Below are positions 1 to 13,160 of a DNA stretch of 64,000 nt, one piece after another. Position 1 is the first letter of the stretch, and each line of letters begins with the position of its first letter. Under the pieces are notes generated by a model that worked only from the letters and a program-made list of their open reading frames with translations, was not told where the DNA came from and searched no databases. A program made the translations under genes and the position numbers. The DNA comes from Acheta domesticus (Eukaryota > Arthropoda > Insecta > Orthoptera > Gryllidae): contig JAHLJT010000631.1 in assembly GCA_031308135.1 (NCBI GenBank), forward strand, positions 210,598,731-210,662,730. Direction: 5' to 3'.

Positions 1-2460
1 TAACAAATTACGTAATTTATCAAAAACAGTATTCACGAAAACTGCAGTAGCGTAGAACAGCAGCGTATTCAGGAAACAATACAACAATTCTTTACATACC
101 AAGAAAATAGAAATAATTGGTATTCCCTAACTTAACACGTGAGTAGCAAATATTTAATGGTGGGCGGCCTCTTCCTTAGAACCTTACTGTCGCGAGACAT
201 TAGCTATGCAGTAAACAGAAATGCGCTGAGTACGAAAATGCGGTATGTTCGAACAGTAAGTGAATAGGTGTAGTAATACAAACGAATATTGGCATTTTTC
301 AGTCGACATGGAACTGTTTTTGTATTTCCCCCCTAATTCCTGGATATCTAACGAAACCAAAGAAGCCACTCACTTGGCCGGAGGCTGCGTAATGTACTTT
401 CAATTTATGTGCGCATTGGAAATTAGTAACACTTATGATTGATGATAATAATAAATTGTGAATACAAAAAAGATGCGTAAATATTTTTGAACTTATTATC
501 ACAACTAAACAAATGTAGTAAAATTATACTTTTATTAAAACACCAAGTCCGTTGACTCATGGGCAGCCGTGATACCGCAATCCAATCGGGAGCTTGAACG
601 ACAGCGTCCCAGCTGATCACGGGTCAACGGACTAGATGCTTTAATCGAAGTGTAGTAGGTGCAAGAGTTGTGGAGCGAGTTGCGGTCGGTCCCCTGGGTG
701 GGAGTATGAGGTTGGCAATTACGCAACCGCTCCCTTCCCCCCCCCCTCAGCGGAGAGAGCGCCCAGAACGCAGCGGCCGCCGCGCCGGCGCGCGCACTTA
801 TCGCCCCTCGCATCGCCATCGAATGCAGGGGGCCGGCGCGGGGCGGCGCGGCGCGGCGCGGCGCCGCTGCTGCCCCCAGCGGATTTCTCCGCCCGCTCGG
901 GGCCGCTCCACGCCCGCCTTCACTTCCATTTTTCTGTAGTGGCCGATAACATTCGGTCACTGTTACACTTCCTGCCTTATAAAATGAATATTTTTAACAG
1001 TGGTAAGCACATTTATCAGGCCACGAGCCCGTTGAGAAGAACTACGCGAATTAATTAAAAATATTCAATTTACATGACAGGAGGTGTAACAATGACCTAA
1101 TGCCATCGGCCACTACATGAAAATCGAAGTATAAAATAACACTACTCGCATTATCTTAAGGATCAGAAACAGGGTTTAAAAAGTTGTTTTGTGTATGAAT
1201 GTATGTGGGGTGTGTGCGTATGTGTGTGTGAATATTCCGACTCATTGGGTTTTATTGTTTCTCTGTTGTTTTTCTTGGGTGGGAAGCTATTGCAGTATAT
1301 TTTTTAAAATTTGGTGCACGTAAAATATTAATTTTTACCATAGCGGCGACATGTAGATGTCTAGCGCACGTTGTGACCTCTAAACGACAATCGACACTGT
1401 GGTACACAATTAGTATAAATTAGGCAGTTTAGAAGGGGCGAATTTCAGTGAAAGTTATTTCGTTTTATTGTTTAAGACAAATTCAAATGGACATACTGAA
1501 GGAAATTGGAGAGTTATATCTATTTTTTTAATAGTTTGTATCACTACCTCCAGTACTGAAGAAATTGCAATTCAATTGAATACGCCCTTGCCCGGGAAAA
1601 GCGCAATTTGCACAATGAAGAAGAGAAAAGTTTCTGAATTTTTGTCGCCTTTCCGAAAGCTACCAAAACTGTTCAAAGCAGAGAGAACGGGCTCGCCGTG
1701 CGAACTCACGCACATAGGTTTAGAGTGACATAATGTTTATTGTCGTATTTCGCAAGACCATACATAATACAAGTATACCACTTTTAAAAATTGAAGATGT
1801 TTACATTTGTCACATGAACAATGCTGCAAACGAGAATATACCGGTGATTTTTTTGTCACTTCGACTGATTGTTTTGGACGAAATGTGCAATGTGGAACGA
1901 TCACAACACACGAGGAATTGTCCGGCATGTTTCTTAAAAGAAATTCGACCGATGAGGTCGCCAAGGTCGTTACAGTGTTCTGCGCCTTGCGGCATTGGAG
2001 TCAGCTGAGCTACCCGAAACGAGCGTGTGTTTATCTGCTTTTCGTATGATTTCGCCAGATTTCGTACCCTTGGGCTGTAAATGATTCATCAAACATCCAC
2101 AGCTTATAAACTGCGCATAACTTTTCAGAACTCCGTTTATGGGAGTTTCAGCGTATTACAGCCCTTTGTAGGCGAATGGGAAGCCTTCGCAAAATACATT
2201 TGGTGAAGGCGTTGCCCAAAAATTATTTTCGGAATACATTGAAGAATACATTACAGGAATGTTACACTACTTCATCATAAAGGATTAGCGTGATTTTGGT
2301 AATTTTTTTTCTGCGAATGTCACTGTAAAGGCTAAGCCCGCACTGGGACGGAACGGCATGGACAAACGGACGGACTGATAACTGTTAGTGATTCCGGGCA
2401 CGTCAACTGCTAAGGGCATCAGTCCCGTAAGTGTAGGGTACATTTTTCTTTGGGAAGTGG
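1..2460. other. Gene-free host DNA with a GC-rich block
   Basis: No ORF here resembles a protein family I know. A GC-rich block at about 725-925, with a run of C and GGCGCGGC-type repeats, breaks the otherwise AT-rich sequence. It produces overlapping Arg/Pro/Ala-rich ORFs on both strands, typical of shadows. GGCCGATAACATTCGGTCACTG near 941-962 and ATCGGCCACTAC near 1105 suggest an old inverted-repeat element, but I could not define its ends. Confidence 0.5.
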
Positions 2461-2464
2461 CGGT

Positions 2465-2872
2465 GATTTCCCGCTAGACGGCGAGATCCGGCGCCGACCT
2501 ACCGTCGGCTAGCGGATTTCATCCTAAGTAGGTATCTCCCACCAACGGTAGCGGTACACCACCGCAACCGGGACGAGCTGTAAGCTCCCGCCCGGTCTCG
2601 TGCCATGTGTGGTAGTATAGTGCATATTAATGTGTGTAAGTAAGGGGTGAAGATAGGACAAGGAAGAGGAAGGAAAGATCGTGCGCAGTCCGTGGCCCGT
2701 TTGTAAAGAGTATTGCCCCGGCGGCTAGAATTCTCTTCCACATAGCATCTGAATTCGACGTAGCTGACAAGCTAGAACCGAAAATCCTGTCACCGTCGGG
2801 TCTCGAACCTAGGACCTCCCGGTCATAAGCACTCCAATGGGTGATGCCCTGAGCCAACTCTCCCAGTCAGAC
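2465..2872 (-). mobile_element. tRNA-derived SINE, copy 1
   Basis: On the minus strand a tRNA-like head is visible: an A-box-like GTTGGCTCAGGGC near 2846-2858 and a B-box GGTTCGAGACCC near 2798-2809. They are followed by a body shared with 8165-8575 and 4885-5110. Shared body blocks include GCGCCGACCTACC, the GGTATCTCCCA/TCTCTCCCA region and GAGGAAGG.AGAT. This is a Pol III-transcribed non-autonomous retroelement. I did not find the target duplication. Confidence 0.7.
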
Positions 2873-4884
2873 GGACGGGACGGATGGGATTTTTTAAAAG
2901 TTCAGTACGTAGTTTCCCGCAAGGATGCGCGCACTAGGTCGTCACGGTCGGGACGGGACGATCCCCTCCTACCTCCTACCGTCGTTTGGAAAAAGTCTCA
3001 AGAAAAGATTCTGACATTCCGGCCTGCAATTCCGACATCGCCACGTGCAGAAGTTCAAAACGGCCATTCCGCTGTTTCAGTTACGAGAAGAGGCCGGAAA
3101 AATATGTAGTATGAAACTTCAAAATATGGACATCAATAAGTAATGAAAACAGTGAAAATATGTAAAATTAGACATAATATGTAGTATTAAAATATTCTAA
3201 TTACAAAACGCATTTACATAATACGAACTTACGTTTATAAAAAAATCCTAGACGGATTTTTAAAAAATTCAAACGTTTTAAAAGTCATTTGGAAAGCACA
3301 AGTCTATGCACATTAGCACCATACAACTTTCCCATCAGTAGTAAAACCACAAATTGTTACCCAGGAATGTAGTTTAAAATGGCGGCTCCAAGGGGGGGTC
3401 GGGGGCCATCCCCCCCCCGGGCCTAAAGTTTTCATTTATTATCTTTTTTATTTGGCTCATCGAAGTGTTACACGACGGCGATCGCCTAAGTTTCTCGAAA
3501 ATTAAGGTTAAAGGTCACGAAACGCGGTATCAGTGATACTTTTCACGCCTAAAGGTGAAAATGTCCTATCGCTGACGCGCACTTCCCTCCAATGAGATAA
3601 CTGAAGCAGGCTCGCCGGACTGTGAGAATATCCGACCGCGTCGTCACGTAGCATACCTCGAGTAGGGTAGGCAATAGCACGCAGTAATTATGTAGGAAAA
3701 ATTGGAAATTGTTTGAAAATACTCCTTTTCATAAAAATATGTAAGAAAATTGATAGAATAAAAAAATATATTGAGAAAATAGCGAAATATGTAAAATATG
3801 CAATGCGGCACCAAATATCTAAATACATGTAACGAAAAAATTGGATATTGTGTAAGGACGGCGGCAATTCGCCAAGATTAAAATTTTGAAAACAGTACGT
3901 AGAAAGACAAAAATTATTTAATTACATAAAAAACCAGTCTCTAGATATGAGGTTGTGTGAAGCGTGCAAACATAGACGTATCCAATTTAATTATGTTGAT
4001 CCGGACAGTATGATATTAAGTTTGTTGCGTTTAGTACTTGTTTGTATGATTGTTATGATTGAATTTGATTTGTGAATTAATACTTCGATACATAAAATTA
4101 TAATTTTGGTTTTTTAATTTGAATTTTTAAGAAATCATTAAAACATTTAAATGCGTTTTTCAAGTGTATGAAGTGTTTTTAACTACGGGCTATAATTTGG
4201 GCTGAGAAATATTTAAATGAACTTGCTCTAAACAATTTTTGCATGGCACACCATTATCATCAAGAATTCAGAACACTTGGGTCGTTCACAATCACGGTAA
4301 TCCGAGCCACTTCTTTATAAAAGGTGCCCGTTGTCTCCTATCATGTTCTAGTGCACCGAGCATTCCCCACTGTAGTCGCACGAATATTGCAGCTGCAGTG
4401 CGAATCCATCTCGTGAAGTGTACCGTCGGTTGCAGCGTAAACAGAGTACATTGGCAGAGGAGGAATTAATCTCATTTAAATTATGGAAATAATGACTTGG
4501 CTTATTTCAGAAATTAAAGAGCACGTCGCCATATAAAGTGCATTTACAGGATATCGATAACAGAAGACGCAGGAGAGCATTTATAACGCCTATTACAATC
4601 GCGGTATCATTTCTCAAGGCAAATTAACTACGCGCACGAAAGAGAGTCACGGTTAGACTACTTGGATTCTCAGCATTTTGCAAGGGGGCTCAGTCCACTT
4701 CTGTTGTGTTACATTAGTATTCTAAACGATTCCGAGCGTTCGAGGGAGAGAGAGGTGCCATTTGTTAGATCATTTGGAGAATTCTAGCGGCCAGCTCTCT
4801 GATTGGTAGTTTTCCGTGGTTTCTCCGATCAATACCAGGTGAATGCTGGAGCAGTACCCAATTAAAAGGGCCAAGGACCGAGGG
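2873..4884. other. Gene-free AT-rich host DNA
   Basis: AT-rich DNA with short runs such as poly-C near 3410. I see no coding potential, RNA gene or element with definable ends. Confidence 0.5.
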
Positions 4885-5110
4885 CGATCATTCTTTCCCA
4901 TTCCTTGTCCCATCCTACCCTTTATTCACACTTCCACTTACATGCACTACACTGCCACATAAGCTGGGAGATTAGAGCTTATCCCCGCTGGGACGGTGCC
5001 CCGATGGTGGGAGATACCTGGTTGGGAAACCCCCCTAATCACCGGTAGGTCGGCGCCGGATCGTGCCATCCAGCGAGGGAAGATCACCGCCATCCTTCAC
5101 CTTAGGAGTT
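4885..5110 (+). mobile_element. SINE copy 3, 5'-truncated
   Basis: The stretch is the reverse complement of the body of the SINE at 2465-2872: CCTTGTCC..CCTACCC, the GGGAGATACC block, GGTAGGTCGGCGCCGGAT and GATCACCGCC occur in the same order. No tRNA-like head is visible upstream, so the copy appears truncated at its 5' end, as is common for reverse-transcribed elements. Confidence 0.6.
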
Positions 5111-5663
5111 AGGAGTGAAGATCATCATCCAGCGAGGGAAAACTCCCGAGCAAAAGAATACTACACTTACGGTATTAATGACAAAAACTACCGACCAGCC
5201 GTTGACGCGCCCGAAATCGCTAGTAATCAATCAATCCAAGTAGATCCTTACTTATCCAACTACATCCCATTTTCGCGCAACCATTCAATAGCACAATGAA
5301 AACCAAAAACAGCATAGCAAGGTTGTTGTACACATGTATTTGTAACTTTCAACGACCGCGAGGGAAAGTTCTAAGAAGGGTGAGCTTAAACAACGACACA
5401 GGAGAAAAAGCTCCAACCGCAGATGATACTTCCTAAAGAACAACATTAATAGTTTACTTTAAACCAATTAAAGTGTGTTAATGGACAAAATCCTAAACGT
5501 TCTTATTCGTATAATTTCTGAGTTTTCAATGAAAATTTTGTTCTTTCATAGGATTTATCGTAGTCATACGTTGTTCGCCAATGCACTCCTTAAACCTGCA
5601 CAACAAAGATCTTGGACCAGCACGTCCACCATCAAAGACCTTAGATCAGCTCGTCGGGTCACG

Positions 5664-5960
5664 TGGGGGACTGTGTGGGATCGTGTGAGGACGGACGGCA
5701 GAGCGTTATTGTCATCGGTTCGGGGGAGGGGCAGCGAATGATCGGGTTGGGTTCGGAGGCAGTGTGGAATCGAGTCCGGTTGGAGGGTAGTGTGGGATCG
5801 GGTCAGAGGGTAGTGAGGGATCGCGCCGGGCCGGGAGCAGTGTGGGATCGTGTCTTGTCGGGTGCAATGTGAGACACGTGAGGGATGGTGTCGGGCCGTC
5901 AGTCGGGTGGGATCGTGTCCGCCGGGTTGCCGTGGCGCGACTCAGGAGGGGGCCCCTGTG
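5664..5960. repeat. Degenerate GTGTGGGATCG-type tandem repeat
   Basis: Repeats of the form GTGTGGGATCGnGTC recur roughly every 35-40 bases through a G-rich stretch. The units are diverged. Overlapping Arg/Gly-rich ORFs on both strands follow from the repeat, so I call no gene. Confidence 0.55.
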
Positions 5961-6960
5961 CCTATTCCGCGCCCGCGCAGACACCTGGCAGCCGAACGGT
6001 CACGATCCCTTTCTTCTCCGGTATGGAAGAAATCGCGCGCTCGAACGTGCGGCACGGTCCGCTAAGGCCCTCGACGCTACGAGTTGTTCGCCCCTCCCCC
6101 CCTCCCGCAACTAGGGGCTTCTTACCACTCGGCCGGTGCATCCCATCCAGGCGCCGCCAACTACTTATTGCTCTTTTGGTTATTTCCACGAGCCAAGGTT
6201 TCCAAGAATTACCCGATAGAGCGTCAATGCGAGTCGCACATAAATTAACTAATTAAATTAAAATAATCGTTAGTGAATTAGTCAAATGTTAATTTCGTTC
6301 ACTACATATATCATACGTATTCGTATAATACACAGAAATACCATCATTTGAAAATTCCGCAGATTCTTGGAAGACTCCAAGAGTGATAAATTACTTATGT
6401 GTTGCTTCAACGGCTCATCCGCGTCATCAGGATTGAAGCTAGTAGGCGGCGTCCCAGACCAGTCCAAACACAGGATTTGCCCATTGCTTAAAGGTTCCAG
6501 TCTGCCCCCGGGTGCCGCCCAGCTGAAGTGGGGAGAGGAGGTGCGGGATCGGGATAGTCGTGTACCGCAGGTGGATGTGGCTGTGTTTATTTCAATTTGG
6601 AATCGAGTAAGAGGCAATTACAGGCACTGGTTTCACGATCTTTACCGTTGACATTACTAGGAGGGGTTGCGTAGCGTCGTGTCTCCGCACGCGGTTCCGA
6701 CACGCACCTGGTTTCTACGGAGCCATCCCCCAGTTGATCGCCTGCTGACTGTGTGACGCTATATAAATGGGTGTCTGAGGCTCTACTTAACCCCAATCTA
6801 CAATTCTGTCCCCCGCACACGACACTTCCCCTCACTCTAGAATCATGGAACCATTGTTCTCAATCAGAAACCAATGAGCCTTCCTCTTGTCCTGAACGCT
6901 ATCGCCCAGTATTCCTTCTGCCTGCCCTATCAAAAAATGGTAGAAAAAGTAATGCACTCT
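5961..6960. other. Gene-free host DNA
   Basis: GC-richer DNA up to about 6170, then mixed composition. The ORFs present are short, overlap on both strands and match no family known to me. Confidence 0.4.
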
Positions 6961-7650
6961 CGACTGCTGAAGTTCCTAACGAGTATCAATGCACCGTAGT
7001 GCGTACTCGAGAGAATGAGTTTGTATTATGGGAAAAGTTATCTAAAACTGATGAATACTTAATTCACAGGCAATATATAAAGAAATAGTGCAATATGCAT
7101 AATATGTTTGAGAAAACTGGTCTGTTCGCTAATTTAAATATGATTAGACTTCGATTTCCGTGCCGGATCCGTACTTGAGCGGATCGGTTTGTAATGTGGG
7201 AAGATATTTAGCTAAAGGGCACTTAATAAAAGAGCTACATCAACAACTACGTAGTACGTAATCACATGCATTAAACGATAGAAATAAAACTTGTTCTGCT
7301 AGCTAGTTTAAAAATTAATAGGCTTGTTTGCCACTCTCCGTTCTCGTGCGTGTGGGTTTGTATTATGGGATCATTTTTTACTGTGACGAGCAGTTATTAA
7401 AGGGTTATATCAACAAATAGTTCATAATCACATGCATAATATTAAAGAAATAAATGGTGTACAGTTTGCTACTAAAAAAATTATTAGGAGTTGATTGCCG
7501 TACTGTAGTCCGTACTAGAGAGGGAGGGGTTGTAATTTGGGAACTTTTTCAGCTTAAGTTGACGAGTACCTACTCAAGGTGTAAATCAACAAATAGTTCA
7601 GAATCATATACATATATAGTAAGCTATACGTGTTCTTCTATCTAGTTAAA
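6961..7650. repeat. Four diverged ~165-bp tandem units
   Basis: Four successive units share a CCGTACTnGAGnG-like block, then TTTGTAnTnTGGGA, then TTAAnnGnTnnATCAACAAnTA. They centre near 7000, 7170, 7345 and 7510. Two units translate to related peptides (C-TVVRTRE followed by a V-L/I-WE pattern), which could mark an ancient repeated exon or be chance. The copies have diverged by many indels. Confidence 0.5.
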
Positions 7651-7708
7651 AATATTTAGTTGGCTTTATTTACTCTATGATCTGAGATTTGCAGTTTGTT
7701 TTCAATTC

Positions 7709-7711
<3 letters not shown>

Positions 7712-7757
<46 letters not shown>
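7712..7757. repeat. (TA)n microsatellite
   Basis: About 23 uninterrupted TA units, read directly. Confidence 0.95.
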
Positions 7758-7762
<5 letters not shown>

Positions 7763-7894
7763 ATAATATTAGCCGTTTTCATGAGCCTATAACAACTGCT
7801 TAAGAAGTTTCGTAGTAGCTTTTATCTTCGATTTCGTATCAGGTGGCTATATTCTTAAGCTGGATGAACACTCAATTTTGAGAAAACGACAAGA

Positions 7895-8164
7895 ACCTAA
7901 AATTTAGGATTAGGGCATTTAATTAGGTTGAAATTATGAGCTATCTTTCTTTGTGTTCGGCTGCAGCAGGTCAGCCTGCTTTGGGGTCTTGTTCGGCGAG
8001 CGAGGGCAGGGACGCAGCGAAGCGGGGCGGGGGGGGGGGGGCGGGAGGGAAGACTATAGAAGAGGTGCGCCCGCGGCAGCGCACGCCGCCTGCCTGACCT
8101 CGCTGCGCCCCGCGGAGGGCAACCCACAGAGCAGGGGAAAGTGATCGTGCGAAGCGCGCGGACT
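7895..8164. other. GC-rich block next to SINE copy 2
   Basis: GC-rich with a long G run near 8028-8043. Overlapping ORFs on both strands are compositionally driven, and no gene is called. Confidence 0.4.
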
Positions 8165-8575
8165 GACGCGGAAAGCGCCACGAGACTGGCGCCGACCTAC
8201 CCTTCGGCTTGGATTGCGAGGGAATTCCCCTAGAGGTATCTCTCCCAGCGGGGGTACTGCACCAGCCGGGACACACTCTAAGCTCCCGTTTCCTCTCTGG
8301 ACATGTGAGGTAGTACAGTGCGTGTAAGTATGAGTGTGTGAGCAAGGGGAAGGGAGAAGGCCAGGAAGAGGAAGGGAAGATTGCGCGCGGTCCGTGGCCC
8401 GTTTGTTACGGCAATTCTCTGGTATTTGCCTGGCACTGACCGGAGAAATCATGGAAAATTACCGATCAGAGCAACTGGCCACTAGAATTCTTCTCCAGAC
8501 GGCGGCTGAACTCGACAGTCATCTAGCTAGTGTCGAAAATACATCTCCGCCGTGATTCGAACACTGCGACCTCCC
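8165..8575 (-). mobile_element. tRNA-derived SINE, copy 2
   Basis: Same family as 2465-2872. Shared blocks are GCGCCGACCTACC, the TATCTCTCCC box, the AAGCTCCCG block, ACATGTGAGGTAGTACAGTGCGTGTAAGT, GGCCAGGAAGAGGAAGGGAAGAT and GCGCGGTCCGTGGCCCGTTTGT. A B-box-like element in reverse (GTGATTCGAACACTGC near 8550-8565) marks the head. The central section differs from copy 1, so it is a diverged copy or subfamily. Confidence 0.65.
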
Positions 8576-8840
8576 GAACAGACTCGCTGCAGAGTCAGCA
8601 GCAATTTCGGCTCAAAGCTAAACTCAGAGGGTAAAATACTCAGACTCTGAATAACGCACTGAGTTGTATATACGATGACGAGTGTGAAACTCTTCACATC
8701 GAGCGGAAACGTCTTCACCCATGATTACTATCAATGACTAGCTTCGGTTGTCATTCCAAAAGCCTTGAATGAGACGCTGTCCAAGAAACCGCTGGCGCCT
8801 TATTACGAATGCGCGTCATTGTCACCCCAAGGTTTGCTTG

Positions 8841-8862
8841 CTGCTGCTGCTGCTGCTGCTGC
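8841..8862. repeat. (CTG)n microsatellite
   Basis: About seven CTG units, directly visible. Confidence 0.9.
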
Positions 8863-9540
8863 ACCCTAAGAACGGAATGATGAGGCGCGCAGTTAATTTA
8901 AAATGTGTTTGCATCAGGCTTCTTTTCGCTTAATCTGGACTACATTTATCCCAAGAACTTATAATTTTGAACCAGAGGTTTGGTGTCAAACTGAAAAATA
9001 CAAATGCATAAATATGTTAACAACTAAGAATCCACAGCTCCTATGGTTTCGCACGAAAGCCTTCGGCTGGACCGCACTAGGCCAGAGACCGATGTTCGAA
9101 GCTCTTACAGCCGGCGGCAACAGTTCCGCGAGTTCCCACCTCGCTAACGGGAACCGAACTCCCGCCGCTCTCTGCCCGCCGCCGTTAGCGCGGCCATTCC
9201 CACTGCCCCTTCGCCACAGGTCGGGACGCTCCAACCCGGCCCACTCACGTTTCACTCACCGGTCATCGCGTTCGGACAAGCCCGCCACAAACATCAAGTC
9301 TGGAGTGTGAAATTCAAGATGTATCCACGCATCACGTTTCTACCAGCAAGTAAATGATATATTCGCAGAATCTCAGAATGTGATTAGAAAGTGATCAAGA
9401 ATGATAAATCTGTAAAAAAACTCGACTCCTCTGCTTCCCCACACGATGCTACCAGACAAGACCATCATTTTGTTTTGTGGTTAGTCTGAAAAGCAGTAAT
9501 TCAATTACTGAGACTCGCCGTTGTACTTTTTTGTGCAATA

Positions 9541-9543
<3 letters not shown>
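8863..9543. other. Gene-free host DNA with a GC-rich block
   Basis: A GC-rich stretch lies at 9090-9290 within AT-rich DNA. Two overlapping ORFs of 135 and 89 codons on opposite strands are compositional. I see nothing else. Confidence 0.4.

Positions 9544-9595
<52 letters not shown>
9544..9595. repeat. (TTA)n microsatellite
   Basis: About 17 ATT/TTA units in a row. Confidence 0.95.
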
Positions 9596-10639
9596 TAACG
9601 ATAGGTTGGCGAAAACCACAGTAATTGCTAATTAAAATCAAGATCAGATTCCACATTTCCAGTTGTACATAAAAATTACGTGATTTGCATGACAGAAAGT
9701 AGCCCCCACCTGGAAGATTCTGGCAAAGGATCCTCCATTCAAACACTCATCTTGTAACCACAAATATCTCTTTAAGTGCGCAGATTTTACCGCAGTTACT
9801 ACATGCTATGAAATTCGTTGCATTGTGCTCTATCCGCATAAAAAGTATTTTAAAAATGGATCTGTTTTAGAGAATCTTTTTTTTTATTTTTAGAAAATGA
9901 TGTCTAAGGCGACTTTTGTGGTATAACGACAATTTCTCAATTTGTAGGTCTCCTTAATGGTAGAATTGAAATAAGACTTTAAGAATGTACATTAATTATT
10001 TTAGTTACTATGACGTTTCTGTGTCACAGAATTACTCCAGAACAAATCGTGAAATCCAAACGGACTTTGAATTTTAAGTTTGTACATCTTAAGATTGTAC
10101 TAACATAGGGAAGTTCCCCACTGCTTTTCTCACATTGATCACAATGAAAATAAACGACTAGAGAACCAGTCACGAGAGTCCAGAAGAAGTGAAAGTCAAT
10201 CTGACAGTGCGAGATGAGTCGATATGCATCAACACATCAGATACTGTGGACATTCTGCAGTGGCGCAACGACAATTATACAGGAACAGTGGAGCTATAGA
10301 TGCAGTGTCGACTCGATGTTTTCTTAAATAAAATTCAACTGAGATACTGAATGACTTTCGTTAGTAGAGAACATTAGTAAACTTTATATTGTGAATATGT
10401 GTGTTGGTATTTGGTGGGATGTGTGTGGGGGGGAGGGAGATTGAAGCCCTATCAGCCCTTCCCCCACGCTAACTTGGGCCACTGCTTCACTCTATTCTTC
10501 ACTCCATTATGAATCCAATCATTTGGAACAGAAAGCGAGTACGTACTAACAAGGATAGACTTTCAAATCGGACCTTCGGTTAGAACTACCACTCGTCAGT
10601 GCAATTAGGGGGGAAATGGCTCTCGTAAGGCCCTAAGAA

Positions 10640-11125
10640 AGCACGATCTTCCGCAATCGCCTCCTCATTGCCTGTTCTCTCTCGGCGAGGATGTCGCCCG
10701 CCCGGCGCCGGGGCGCGTCCCCGAAGGAAAGCCTTGGGGCGGCGCCGCACGCGGAAGACCCGGCGCAGCCTCCGGGGATGTTAACACGCGACCCGCCGCC
10801 ATCCGCGGATGAATAGTCGGAAGTCGCCCCCCCCTCCCCATGGAAATGGAAAGTCAAGCGTTCAGGGGGAAAGCAAGCAAACATCGGACGGAAACAAAGG
10901 CCGCGGCGGCGACGGCAACAACGGAGGCTGCATTGCGAGGGCGGGCACAAGAACTCCGGAAGTACGTAGACCCGCGCCGAGCGCCGCGCCGAGCGCCGCG
11001 CCGGCACACGCAAGAGAGCGTTGTTCCCATGGAAGTTCACGGAAGGCGACGCGCCCGCTAGGTCGCTTTTACCGCCGCGCGGCGCCGCCCCGCTCGGGGT
11101 CGGACCCCCTGCTGACTTGAGATCT
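10640..11125. other. CpG-rich island, no gene identified
   Basis: A sharp CpG-rich block in AT-rich DNA, with GCCGCGCCGAGC repeats at 10975-11000. ORFs of 60-165 codons occur in four frames and are mutually incompatible. It could be a promoter-type CpG island or part of a dispersed repeat: the end (CGCCGCCCCGCTCGG..CCTGCTGAC) recurs near 11900. Confidence 0.4.
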
Positions 11126-11518
11126 GGCAAATTTCATCAAAGCATCGATACGTCGATACTTCGCCAAACGGTTTTCGATGTCGATGAAAACATTGGTCTT
11201 TTTAATATGATGAAACAGATGGTATTTTCCCATCCTGTTCCCGTTTTTAAATATAGTACTTAATTAAATGAGTTATAATTTGGTCACGCACGAAAGGAAT
11301 ATGTTAGTAATAATGATTTTCGAATGTAAAATAGAAAATAAAAATAAAGGACATTTTGTTATTTTTCCATTTATTCATTTTCATTCATAAATCATTTAAG
11401 TAAAATGTCTTGGTTCTAATGTGATACATAACACGTCGATACTAGTTTCAAATAGATTTTTGACTTCAATTTGACTGTCATCTTAATTTTCTAATCTCGT
11501 TTTTGTGTAGTCTATGTA

Positions 11519-11690
11519 AGGTTCGAAATACAGTTTAACGATATTACCTTGTACAAAAGAACCGACAAGGTAACAACGCCAGAGAAGTGTTGCGAATAGC
11601 AAACAGTTTTAGCGCCACGTGAGGATCAACAGCAGTGACAGTCGTCAATGGCTGTTAATTGCGAACAATTCACGAAAAGAAGTAAGCAAA
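11519..11690 (+). repeat. Dispersed repeat, copy A
   Basis: Shares an ordered set of blocks with 12900-13160: AACGATATTACCT.GTACAAAAGAA, AGAAGTGTTGC.AATAGCAAAC, GCGCCAC.TG.GGAT.AACAG.GACAGTCGTCA and GCGA.CAATTCACGAAAA. Copy B has an extra ~90-bp CGATTG-rich stretch in the middle. Confidence 0.7.
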
Positions 11691-12559
11691 CATCAGATAG
11701 ATACTGGGTAATAGCAATAGATATGCAATAGATACTGAAAATTTTATTTATACCATGAACTTAAAAAAAATCGTTGTTTGCGAACAAATATATCGATCCG
11801 AAGTAAACTTCGAAAGCAAACATCAATGTTAACATATTGAGGTTTCTGCTCGAAAATATCGAAGTTTTAAAAACATCGATGTTTTTTCCTGTTTCTAGCG
11901 CCGCCCCGCCCGAGTTTGGACGCCCTGCTGACGGTCGCAGCTTGGGGTCTGCCCTCAAAGGCGCGCTACTGCACAAAGGGAAGAATTTACCTTGAGGGTT
12001 GTCTCCGTCTACCTGGCACAACACGCTGCCACACCACGGCAGAAAATACCTGGCCAGATTATCGTTGTGCAAGAGTTTAAGAGAGAGCAAGTGCCAAAGA
12101 AAAACATTTTGGATGTAGCAAGAGCCTTCAAATTTTCGTTAATACGCAAAGAAAAATTGTACTTCGCTTATTATCCAGTGTCTTCGCATCTCATGCCTTC
12201 AAATTATACACATGTGCAATAACACAACACCCTACATCAACTGAAATGGCTATGAAAGTGGTACGATCTGCGATTCCACAATTCTACCAAAATAGTACAA
12301 CTCTAAAGCATTTTGTTGCCGGATGCAGTTTAGTTACGTTCCTCGCGCAACTATTAGCACAGAGGAGCTACAAAACGGTGAAATACGGTTAAATTATGAT
12401 TATTGTGATGATTATAAATTTGAATAATTAACTATTTTCCACTCAACACCGACGTCAGAAAAGAAAATTAGAAAAGGTGACTATTTTTCTCGGGATCTAT
12501 TTAACATTCACCGACCATGACACTGCGCGTTCAATAAGCGATCGCGGGAACAAGCGCTT

Positions 12560-12850
12560 CGTACAGAGCGCAACGCGCGACCGCGACCGACCGCAATCGC
12601 GGCCGCCACTGGGGCGTTCCGGTCAGATCACGTGGCGCGCTGCCGCTTCCCTCCTCCGGCCTGCGCTACCGACACAGGCCGCGCGCCGCGCCGCGTCGCG
12701 CCGCGCCAGCCGCTTTGTTCCCGCGACAGGCAGCGCTGCGGCCCTCCCACGCGCTGCTCCCGCTGCGACGACCGTCTTCCAACGCCTCCTCCACAACGGC
12801 CTCCACAAGGGGTGCGAATTGGCGGGGTTCGGCCCTCACGGGGAAGTTCA
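12560..12850. other. GC-rich block beside dispersed repeat copy B
   Basis: GC-rich with GCCGCGCGCCGCGCCGCG-like runs. ORFs overlap on both strands and are not credible genes. It may belong to the same repeat as 12900-13160, since copy A is also preceded by a GC-rich block upstream. Confidence 0.35.
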
Positions 12851-12899
12851 TTTCTTCTTGACAGGGGCACAATTTATCCAAACTGTGCCACCTTCATTT

Positions 12900-13160
12900 T
12901 GTAACGATATTACCTCGTACAAAAGAATCAAAAGGGGTAACACCGCAGGAGAAGTGTTGCAAATAGCAAACGGTTTCGCGCCACATGCGGATGGACAACA
13001 GTGACAGTCGTCACTGGTGTGTAGCTGTCGATTGATCGTCGACTGTTCGATGTCAATTGTTGTTTGATTGTCGATGATCGACTGCTGTGCGATTGTTGTT
13101 GTGTGGCAGTCGGCACTGTCGTGGCTGCTGATTGCGAGCAATTCACGAAAAAAATAAGAT
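12900..13160 (+). repeat. Dispersed repeat, copy B
   Basis: Same family as 11519-11690. It carries an internal simple-sequence insert of TCGATTGTCGA/TGTTG motifs at about 13025-13110 that copy A lacks. Confidence 0.7.

Noticed and set aside
10633..11130. 165-codon minus-strand ORF in a CpG-rich block
   Set aside because: Competing ORFs on the other strand, no motif, Arg/Pro/Gly composition.
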